29,816 nt of DNA from an uncultured Megasphaera sp. Its GTDB lineage: Bacteria; Bacillota; Negativicutes; Veillonellales; Megasphaeraceae. Positions 24,453-29,816 of this stretch are shown in pieces; position 1 is the stretch's first letter, and every line of letters begins with the position of its first letter. The position numbers and the translations under genes are program-made. The stretch covers positions 1-29,816 of the forward strand of contig NZ_UQBH01000031.1 of assembly GCF_900539295.1 (NCBI RefSeq), given 5' to 3'. Below the pieces are notes generated by a model. That model was not told where the DNA came from. It saw nothing but the letters and a program-made list of their open reading frames with translations, and made no database searches.

Positions 24453-24940
24453 TTCTTGATTTCCGAATACAAATGGAATACTTCGGGCAGGACGATCTTT
24501 TCCATACCGAGTTTAATCAGGCTGGGAAGGGCCGGCAGGCAGTATACCTGGCACTGGTGAATGAACCCGGCCGTCGACCGGTAGGCCATGGCCTGGACGC
24601 CGCAGACCCGCCGATAGGCAAAGTAAGTCATCATTTCACCAAAGGCCGGAATGGTCTTATCAAAGAGAGCCTCTACGGTCTCAATGGTCACGTCCCGTTT
24701 TGCCACGCCGGTGCCGCCGCTGGTGATGACCAGGTCGACGCTGCACACCCATTCGTGAAGATGGCGCTCGATTTCAGCCCGGTCGTCCTTTACGATCTGA
24801 TAGTCGACGACTTGATGGCCGTGCTGAGCCAACAGCGACTGGATGAGCAGGCCGTTGGTATCGTCGGAAAAAGTACGACTGTTGCTGATGGTAAGAATGG
24901 CCGCCCGCAGCGGATGTTCTTCTGTTTTTTTGTAATTCAA
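24449..24940 (-). CDS. MoaB/MogA-like molybdopterin adenylyltransferase
   Basis: A 163-residue protein with the MoaB/MogA fold: ILTISNSRTFSDDTNG at the start, the TSGGTGVAKRDVT motif and EMMTYFAYRRVCGVQAM. The family adenylates molybdopterin during molybdenum (or tungsten) cofactor synthesis. A TTG start is most likely since AGGAGG stands eight bases upstream and no ATG fits. It is tightly coupled to cobU (4-bp overlap) and no other moa/moe gene is in the window, an unusual pairing. Distinguishing MoaB from MogA needs alignment. Confidence 0.87.
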   Translation of the reverse strand: MNYKKTEEHPLRAAILTISNSRTFSDDTNGLLIQSLLAQHGHQVVDYQIVKDDRAEIERHLHEWVCSVDLVITSGGTGVAKRDVTIETVEALFDKTIPAFGEMMTYFAYRRVCGVQAMAYRSTAGFIHQCQVYCLPALPSLIKLGMEKIVLPEVFHLYSEIKK

Positions 24941-24957
24941 AATAAAATCCTCCTAAC

Positions 24958-25581
24958 TCAGGACTCGTATGATGCTACGATGGAAAAGGGGTCCTGCCCT
25001 TCTAACATTCCCTGAAGAAAATAAGGAATAAAGACTTCACTGACGACCTGTTTGTCATACTGCTTTTCTTCTCCGTCAACGGCAATGGTAATATTCTCTC
25101 CGACAGCCATTCTGACGACGCATTTAGGTCCTCCTGTCGGCAGGATATCGCCGTGGGTCCAAAGGACCGTCGCCACGGACCGCCAGGGATAGGGATCATC
25201 TTCCTCATCGTCACAATCGACGACTTCCGCCGCTACGATGAGACCGCTTTCCCGAGCAAATTCCGCCGTATGGAAGACAAAATGGGTATATTCGTCTTCC
25301 GACGTCGCCGCCGCTTCCGAAATATACAGCAGGGGGAAGTCTTCCCATAAAACGTGTTCCGAAATAAATTCTTCCGTCGGCGCAATATCAGCCTCTTCGT
25401 CGACAAAAGACGTGTGCAGATTATAAGCCGCACAGATTTCTTCTCCATTGTCGCCGGCGTTGAGCGGATAAACGTGGAATCCCAATCGTTGGAAACCTTC
25501 AGTCACGTGAATATCCAGCCCGTGTTTCGATTCATCTTCCTGCCAAAACACGAAAGGCAGTCCAATGTATATCACATCCAC
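24958..25581 (-). CDS. Acidic protein of unknown function
   Basis: A 207-residue soluble-looking protein that I do not recognise. It is strongly acidic (for example VDCDDEEDDPYPW near residue 120) with no signal peptide or membrane segment. It starts with a beta-strand-like VDVIYIGLPFVFW. I chose the GTG at 25581 as AGAGGTGAT stands four bases before it; a GTG at 25590 lies inside this site. It ends 17 bases upstream of the MoaB-like gene and may be first gene of that operon, but no functional link is visible. Confidence 0.7.
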   Translation of the reverse strand: MDVIYIGLPFVFWQEDESKHGLDIHVTEGFQRLGFHVYPLNAGDNGEEICAAYNLHTSFVDEEADIAPTEEFISEHVLWEDFPLLYISEAAATSEDEYTHFVFHTAEFARESGLIVAAEVVDCDDEEDDPYPWRSVATVLWTHGDILPTGGPKCVVRMAVGENITIAVDGEEKQYDKQVVSEVFIPYFLQGMLEGQDPFSIVASYES

Positions 25582-25650
25582 TATAATCACCTCTATACTT
25601 ATACTATTCGACCTGAGTCATCTAAAATCCTACTTCTAAAATATATATTC

Positions 25651-25678
25651 TTGTATTGTCTGTTAATTCCTATATAAT
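25651..25678 (+). promoter_or_regulatory. Probable promoter of the secreted protein/pseudo-exonuclease pair
   Basis: TTGTAT at 25651-25656 and a perfect TATAAT at 25673-25678 with a 16-base spacer, in AT-rich DNA about 50 bp upstream of the start codon. Confidence 0.55.
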
Positions 25679-25730
25679 ATATCTATAGCTATTACGGCCT
25701 CTCCAAGAGGTCAGAAAGGAAGTATGTCTT

Positions 25731-26174
25731 ATGCTCAAAAAAATTGCAGGTTTGGCTCTCTCTTTCGTCTGTCTGTTCACGCTTTTCGTATCAGCGAACA
25801 ACTTTCTCGACAATAATCCCCGCTTCGTCCAGGTCGGCCACGACGATACGACCGAATCGTACCTCGATATGAATACCATCCAGTCCGTCCGCTACGACCC
25901 GCCGTACTACATCATCCGGGCCACCGTCGTGACTTACGATTATGCCAATAATACCCTACAAGGATATGATAACAATTTTTTCTACAATTTTAAATCCCAA
26001 TCTGTAAAAACACAGACCCTCGGCGACGTCGGCTACGATCTGCAGGGCAATATCCTGTCCACCCTGGCCCTGGCCAATCCGGAAGTCAAGACGACGGACC
26101 GCCTGTCAGCCAACGGCAATGCAGCCAACCGGGCTTTCCGGGCCTGCTACAACATGAACTTTTTCCAAGAATAG
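25731..26174 (+). CDS. Small secreted protein of unknown function
   Basis: A 147-residue protein with a clear signal peptide (MLKK, hydrophobic core, likely cleavage after VSA at about residue 22), leaving a mature protein of about 125 residues. The middle, with SYLDMNTIQSVRYDPPYYIIRATVVTYDY split by tyrosine-rich strands, recalls the small surface-adhesin-E-like exported proteins common in Negativicutes, but this is only an impression. AAAGGAAG lies eight bases before the ATG. It shares a promoter with, and lies 24 bp upstream of, the membrane-anchored pseudo-exonuclease gene. Confidence 0.78.
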   Translation: MLKKIAGLALSFVCLFTLFVSANNFLDNNPRFVQVGHDDTTESYLDMNTIQSVRYDPPYYIIRATVVTYDYANNTLQGYDNNFFYNFKSQSVKTQTLGDVGYDLQGNILSTLALANPEVKTTDRLSANGNAANRAFRACYNMNFFQE

Positions 26175-26198
26175 TACACTGAAAAGGATTTGATAGTT

Positions 26199-27158
26199 AT
26201 GGATTCCATGCTCAACGTCGTGACCACCATCGCCACGATCATCTGCATCGCAGCCGTCCTCTACTCCCTGACGACAGCCCTGCGCAAACGGCACCGCAAG
26301 GCAAAATACGAGAAAGACCTGGTGACCAAGGTACACGTGAAAGTCGACAACCTCCACCAATATGACCTGAAGCCGGAAAAGGGCTATTACAAGTACCCTC
26401 TTGCTGAAAAGGGAAAACTTCGCCGCTTCCCCCAGCACTTTACCAGCGTTGCCATCGAACTTGCCAACGAGCAGCCTTACTCCATCTGTCTTTTGGCCCT
26501 GGCCGAATTCGAAAAGGGCGAACTGAAGGACACGCGCTATTTCTACATCCGGCCGCCTGAAAACAACTTGTCCGCCGTCAAAGACCACTTCCGCTGGGAA
26601 GACCTGTCGAAGGCCGATGAATTCGGTGAATACTGGCAGGCCGGTCTGGAAAAACTGATCGAAGGCAAGAACCTCGTCGCCCATAACGCCCCCTTCGTCA
26701 TGGGCTGCCTCACTCACGCCCTTCACATCTACGGCATCAAGGCCCCGTCCTTCCGCTATGCCGATACGATGGAAGCCGCCAAAAAGCTCTATAACTTCTC
26801 ATCCAACAAGGCGGAGGCCATCTGTGAGGAAATGAGCCTCAAGGTCGACCCGGGCAACCTCCTCAGCCAAGCCATCGCCATGGGCCGCTTCTTCCTGGAA
26901 GCAAAGAAGGACTATCCCCTCTACCTGCCGTCCTTGACCTACGTCGAAAAAGAACCGGACGCCGACGACCGCAAGGCCGCTTACATCGCCGCCGTCGAAC
27001 GAGAAGAAGGAACGCCTGAAGAAATGGCCGCTCCGGAAACACCGGATCTTAGCCTCATCAAAGACCTGGCCGATACGGGCTGCCTCACTGCCGGGAAAAA
27101 AGCCGGCACCTATTATGCCACCGACAAGGGCCTTTCCCTGTTGGAACAAGCAGACTGA
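26199..27158 (+). CDS. Membrane-anchored DnaQ-like protein lacking catalytic acids
   Basis: A 319-residue protein with one N-terminal membrane helix (about 5-27), a basic stretch (RKRHRKAKYEK), then a domain of about 160 residues that follows the DEDDh exonuclease pattern: HFTSVAIELANEQPYSICLLA (80-100), FYIRPP (115-120), LVAHNAPFVMGCL (159-171), YADTMEAAKKLY (187-198) and GNLLSQAIAMGRFF (219-232). The expected first Asp is Ala85, the Asp after HNAxF is Val167, and the final H-x-A-x-x-D box reads GNLLSQA, so only Glu87 of the catalytic set seems to remain. The tail (284-319, TAGKKAGTYYATDKGLSLL) looks like a small winged helix. I infer a binding protein, not a nuclease. ATG 26199 is preferred to a TTG at 26190. 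Confidence 0.75.
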   Translation: MDSMLNVVTTIATIICIAAVLYSLTTALRKRHRKAKYEKDLVTKVHVKVDNLHQYDLKPEKGYYKYPLAEKGKLRRFPQHFTSVAIELANEQPYSICLLALAEFEKGELKDTRYFYIRPPENNLSAVKDHFRWEDLSKADEFGEYWQAGLEKLIEGKNLVAHNAPFVMGCLTHALHIYGIKAPSFRYADTMEAAKKLYNFSSNKAEAICEEMSLKVDPGNLLSQAIAMGRFFLEAKKDYPLYLPSLTYVEKEPDADDRKAAYIAAVEREEGTPEEMAAPETPDLSLIKDLADTGCLTAGKKAGTYYATDKGLSLLEQAD

Positions 27159-27191
27159 CATCGAAGACTTTTCCCGTCCTTTCGGGACATC

Positions 27192-27227
27192 AAAAAAAGC
27201 GCTGTCTCTATGAGACAACGCTTTTTT
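27192..27227. terminator. Bidirectional terminator before rpsD
   Basis: AAAAAAGCG-c-TGTCTC pairs with GAGACA-a-CGCTTTTTT. It serves the + strand pseudo-exonuclease gene and the convergent rpsD. Confidence 0.85.
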
Positions 27228-27245
27228 AGCATACTCAAATAACTC

Positions 27246-27833
27246 TTATTTGGAGTACAATTCGACGATCAGTGTTTCGTTGATTTCTACAGGGATTTCG
27301 TCGCGTTCAGGCATACGGGTAAGGGTGCCTTCAAAGCCATCGAAATTCTTTTCAACGTAGGGAACGTCGAAAGCTTTCAATTCCTGGAAAGATTTCTTGT
27401 ACATTTCGTTAGAACGGGAATCTTCTTTCAGCGTGATAACCGTGCCAACTTTTACGTGTGCCGACGGGATATCGCAGCGTTTGCCATTGACCAAAATGTG
27501 GCCGTGGTTGACCATCTGGCGTGCCTGGCGGATAGAGTTAGCAAAACCGATGCGGTATACTAAGTTATCCAAGCGGCATTCCAACAATTTCAGCATGTTC
27601 TGGCCCGTTACGCCTTCCATCTTCTTGGCTTTATCATAATAACGGACAAACTGACGTTCGAGCAAATTGTAGTATGCGCGAAGTTTCTGTTTTTCCAATA
27701 ACTGCGTGCCATATTCAGACATTTTTTTCTGACGCTGATCTTTACGTACGCGTTTTAATGCCTTAGGGTGTCCGTACACATTAACTCCGAACCGGCGACA
27801 TTCCTTAAAACGCGGGTCTCTCCTCGTTGCCAT
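27246..27833 (-). CDS. rpsD: 30S ribosomal protein S4, zinc-free type
   Basis: A 195-residue S4 protein, which nucleates 30S assembly on 16S rRNA and, in Bacillus, represses its own translation. The S4 domain (about 87-150) reads RLDNLVYRIGFANSIRQARQMVNHGHILVNG. In zinc-binding S4 the N-terminus carries four cysteines; here it reads MATRRDPRFKECRRFGVNVYG with only one, so the zinc knuckle is gone. GAGGTGATG precedes the ATG. It is a single-gene unit with promoter at 27894-27923, as in B. subtilis, and not in the alpha operon. A second copy elsewhere in the genome is possible. Confidence 0.96.
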   Translation of the reverse strand: MATRRDPRFKECRRFGVNVYGHPKALKRVRKDQRQKKMSEYGTQLLEKQKLRAYYNLLERQFVRYYDKAKKMEGVTGQNMLKLLECRLDNLVYRIGFANSIRQARQMVNHGHILVNGKRCDIPSAHVKVGTVITLKEDSRSNEMYKKSFQELKAFDVPYVEKNFDGFEGTLTRMPERDEIPVEINETLIVELYSK

Positions 27834-27893
27834 TTTCTACATCACCTCATATTAGTAATTCAAAAAAATAAATTTTGCTCACGCAATGTATTA

Positions 27894-27923
27894 ATGTTAC
27901 CACAAGTATCCACAGCCTGTCAA
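27894..27923 (-). promoter_or_regulatory. Promoter of rpsD
   Basis: On the - strand TTGACA (27918-27923, perfect) and TAACAT (27894-27899) with an 18-base spacer, about 60 bp upstream of the rpsD start. Confidence 0.6.
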
Positions 27924-28035
27924 GTGGCTTGTTTATTATCTTTGGAGCTGCCCTGGCCAATAGAAATATCGACATCAGAAGTATAGCTCAAACTGCCAAA
28001 AAAGGGAAGGATTTTTTTAATGCTGCCATGAAATC

Positions 28036-28064
28036 TTGACTTATCTCCTACAAAATGCTATACT
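28036..28064 (+). promoter_or_regulatory. Promoter of the nitroreductase gene
   Basis: TTGACT at 28036-28041 and TATACT at 28059-28064 with a 17-base spacer, about 50 bp upstream of the start codon. Confidence 0.7.
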
Positions 28065-28116
28065 GACTTCAAATAAAAGAGATTGATTCTTAGTTAATAA
28101 TTCCAGGAGGTGCCAT

Positions 28117-28713
28117 ATGAATAACTTTACGACAGCCGTTACCAATCGGCGCACCAATTATGCTTTGAGCAAAGACGTTTCCATTCCCCAGGAAACGATT
28201 GTAAAGACCATTGAAGACATGGTTCATGAAGTCCCGTCGGCCTTCAACATGCAGTCCGGCAAAGTCGTCGTCGCCTTCGGTGAAACCCACGATAAGATTT
28301 GGCAAATCGCCATGGATACCCTTCGGGGCATCGTACCGGCCGCTAACTTTGCAGCAACGGAAGAAAAAATCAATTCCTTTGCCGCAGCTTACGGCACGGT
28401 CCTCTACTTCGATGACATCTCGATCGTCGAAAAACTGGCTGAGCAGTTCCCCTTATATGCTCAGAACTTCCCCATCTGGGGTCAGCAGGCAAACGGCATG
28501 ATGCAGTTCGCCATTTGGACGGCCCTTACCGACCTCGGCTTAGGCGTCAACCTCCAGCACTACAATCCCCTCATCGACGATGAAGTCAAAAAATTGACCG
28601 GCGTTCCCGAAGAATGGAAACTCATCGCTCAGATGCCCTTCGGCGCTCCCCTTCAGAAGCCCGATGCCATCGAAAAGGTTCCCATTGAAGAACGGGTCAA
28701 AATCTTCAAATAA
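28117..28713 (+). CDS. Nitroreductase family protein, Frm2/HBN1 type
   Basis: A 198-residue flavin-dependent oxidoreductase of the group named after yeast Frm2 and Hbn1. Visible: NRRTNYALSKDVSIP at the N-terminus, VPSAFNMQSGKVVVAFGE, YFDDISIVEKLAEQFP, GMMQFAIWTALTDLGLGVNLQHYNP and the end MPFGAPLQKPD with EERVKIF. Such enzymes reduce nitro compounds or quinones with NAD(P)H and FMN and are linked to redox or lipid signalling in yeast; the bacterial substrate is unknown. AGGAGGTG precedes the ATG. A single-gene unit with promoter 28036-28064 and terminator 28745-28776. Confidence 0.9.
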   Translation: MNNFTTAVTNRRTNYALSKDVSIPQETIVKTIEDMVHEVPSAFNMQSGKVVVAFGETHDKIWQIAMDTLRGIVPAANFAATEEKINSFAAAYGTVLYFDDISIVEKLAEQFPLYAQNFPIWGQQANGMMQFAIWTALTDLGLGVNLQHYNPLIDDEVKKLTGVPEEWKLIAQMPFGAPLQKPDAIEKVPIEERVKIFK

Positions 28714-28744
28714 TACACCACACACACTCTCCTAACAGTATAGA

Positions 28745-28776
28745 AAAGAGGCTCCCTTCCTTCAGGGAGCCTCTTT
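28745..28776. terminator. Bidirectional terminator between nitroreductase and GNAT genes
   Basis: A perfect 13-bp stem AAAGAGGCTCCCT (28745-28757) with AGGGAGCCTCTTT (28764-28776). The T run is short on the + strand and four T residues on the - strand. Confidence 0.8.
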
Positions 28777-28792
28777 AGGTTATAGAATGATT

Positions 28793-29065
28793 TTATCCTA
28801 AGAGATCTTGTTCTTCCGTGTGGCGCTTGAACCAGGCCTGGGCATAGGTGCAGCTCGTCGCCGTCTTTTTATTGCGCTTGCGGATTTCATCGGCAGCGGC
28901 TTTGACCAATTTTCCGGCAGCCCCTTGGCCGCGCAGGCTGTCGTCGACAAAGGTATGGACGATGTCGTAGTTGCCGTCATCACGCTGGATGAAGTCGACT
29001 TCACCGACGACCTTCCCTTGTTCATTTTCAATCCAAATCTTATTGTCACTGTACTGTAATTCCAT
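28793..29065 (-). CDS. Small GNAT-family N-acetyltransferase
   Basis: A 90-residue single-domain acetyltransferase of the short YjdJ-like type. The acetyl-CoA loop RGQGAA lies at 45-50 in FVDDSLRGQGAAGKLV, followed by the helix VKAAADEIRKRNKK and TSCTYAQAWFKRH, in which the Cys/Tyr positions are typical of the group. The acceptor is unknown. The ATG at 29065 has AGGAGTG upstream; a TTG two codons earlier is less likely. It may be co-transcribed with the phosphatase gene upstream (44-bp gap). Confidence 0.87.
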   Translation of the reverse strand: MELQYSDNKIWIENEQGKVVGEVDFIQRDDGNYDIVHTFVDDSLRGQGAAGKLVKAAADEIRKRNKKTATSCTYAQAWFKRHTEEQDLLG

Positions 29066-29109
29066 GCTCAAACACTCCTTTCACAAAGGGCGATTCCCGG
29101 GGTCATGCC

Positions 29110-29691
29110 TTACCAGTTCATGTTGACTTCGATGATCTGGCCGTTGCGGACCGAGCGGCTGCGCCGAAAGGCAGCCATGTAATCCTCGACGGCCAGGTTG
29201 GGATTTTCATAGACTAAGAGAAAATTCCGAATGAACTGGGCATGGGTAAAGACCAAAATAAATTCTTCCGGCCGCCGCTTCAAGAGAGCCAGCGTCCGTT
29301 CAATGCGCTCGATGAGCTGCCGATAGCTTTCGGCCCCTTCCCCATCGACGTAATCGGGATCGAGACGACGCCAATAGTCGATGACTCGCGGACGCCGCTC
29401 TTGAGACGTCGTCCCGACACAAGTGGCCGGCGCGAGGTAGACAAATTCATGGACGACATCCCAAATCCCCGTGGCCGCATCGGGATAGCGGCCGATGGTA
29501 TACATGGCCGTCTGCTGGGCCCGAAGGTACGGCGAGGTCACGATGAGATCCGGCTGTTTCGGTATCTGCAGGGCCAGGGCCTGGGCCTGTTTCAATCCCA
29601 GGGCCGACAAGGGGATATTGCGGTGGTCGTCCGTCGCTTCACCGGCATTGGCAATGCTTTCACCATGACGGATGAGCCATATTCTCTTCAT
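29110..29691 (-). CDS. Histidine phosphatase family protein
   Basis: A 193-residue phosphatase with acceptor His9 in IRHGES, the SPYLRAQQTA motif near residue 53, and a late histidine in VFTHAQFIRNF. It is distinct from the cobC-like gene: it lacks the GxWEG pattern and has HEFVYLAPATC instead. Substrate unknown; the group includes SixA/YhfR-like and sugar- or nucleotide-phosphate phosphatases. AGGTGGTGG precedes the ATG at 29691; a nine-residue upstream extension would include the ribosome site. It lies 44 bp upstream of the GNAT gene. Confidence 0.87.
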   Translation of the reverse strand: MKRIWLIRHGESIANAGEATDDHRNIPLSALGLKQAQALALQIPKQPDLIVTSPYLRAQQTAMYTIGRYPDAATGIWDVVHEFVYLAPATCVGTTSQERRPRVIDYWRRLDPDYVDGEGAESYRQLIERIERTLALLKRRPEEFILVFTHAQFIRNFLLVYENPNLAVEDYMAAFRRSRSVRNGQIIEVNMNW

Positions 29692-29750
29692 AGTACCACC
29701 ACCTGCTTTCTGTTTCATTGTATCACAAACTGTGTGTTCTTTGGAAGGAA

Positions 29751-29812
29751 AAAGGCCTGCTAGTCGCCTCCACCCGTAAAACGGGTGGCTCGACGGGCGG
29801 CTATAAGCCTTT
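29751..29812. repeat. Layered hairpin, possible IS200/IS605-type end
   Basis: Three nested arms: AAAGGC (29751-29756) with GCCTTT (29807-29812); TAGTCGCC (29761-29768) with GGCGGCTA (29796-29803, one T-G pair); and a perfect CCACCCGT/ACGGGTGG (29770-29777, 29781-29788) around loop AAA. Such subterminal hairpins are typical of IS200/IS605 transposons and their derived repeats. No transposase is in the window, so the element, if any, lies to the right. No T run, so it is not a normal terminator. Confidence 0.45.
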
Positions 29813-29816
29813 ATTG

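Noticed and set aside
24170..25015. A 281-aa + strand frame across cobU, moaB-like and the acidic gene
   Set aside because: It is antisense to three coupled genes, one with an intact P-loop and another with the MoaB motif; no protein family fits.
25591..25730. Possible cobalamin or molybdenum riboswitch before the cofactor genes
   Set aside because: The gap is short and AT-rich, with no conserved B12 box or structured GC-rich leader that I can see.
1..29816. CRISPR array, prophage or defence island
   Set aside because: No direct repeat series with spacers, no phage structural, integrase or Cas genes; nearly all sequence is explained by housekeeping genes.

Overview
The window looks like ordinary chromosome from a non-sporulating, moderately GC-rich Firmicute, most likely a Negativicute close to Megasphaera. 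This rests on codon use rich in GTC/GCC/GAC, Firmicute-type ribosome binding sites (GGAGG/GAGGTG) and sigma-A promoters. The central gene order (pepP-efp-asp23-nusB-xseA-xseB-ispA-tlyA-nadK-argR-recN) is the Firmicute cluster that carries sporulation genes in spore formers. Genus is inferred, not proven.

Layout. Positions 1-676 hold no convincing gene, but contain a consensus promoter directly followed by a terminator-like hairpin (candidate small RNA). A putrescine/ornithine antiporter gene (potE) follows, then a two-gene operon of unrecognised membrane proteins (- strand), a DEAD-box RNA helicase and a lipoprotein (+), and a divergent MFS transporter/LysR regulator pair with a palindromic operator between them. 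A tRNA-Arg(ACG) has its own promoter and terminator.

From about 8.0 to 25.6 kb nearly everything is on the - strand. In transcription order: an unrecognised acidic protein, moaB-like, cobU, cobS, cobC-like phosphatase and an rsuA-type pseudouridine synthase; then pepP-efp ending in a terminator; then two Asp23 proteins, nusB, a TsaD-like paralogue, xseA, xseB, ispA, tlyA, nadK, mnmM-like, argR and recN, many joined by overlaps of 1 to 29 bp; then dapB-asd-dapA with its own promoter and terminator. The cluster links RNA and translation factors, DNA repair, isoprenoid and NADP synthesis, arginine control and lysine/peptidoglycan precursor synthesis.

From 25.7 to 29.8 kb are a small secreted protein and a membrane-anchored protein with a DnaQ-like exonuclease fold that seems to have lost its catalytic acids, a zinc-free type ribosomal protein S4, a Frm2/HBN1-type nitroreductase, a small GNAT acetyltransferase and a second histidine phosphatase. 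The last 65 bases form a layered hairpin that may be the end of an IS200/IS605-type element lying mostly outside the window.

No CRISPR array, complete insertion sequence, prophage or rRNA gene was seen. The strongest candidate for something undescribed is the anchored pseudo-exonuclease at 26199-27158. Next are the promoter-hairpin small RNA at 91-196, the TsaD-like paralogue inside the nusB-xseA operon, and the terminal hairpin at the right edge.
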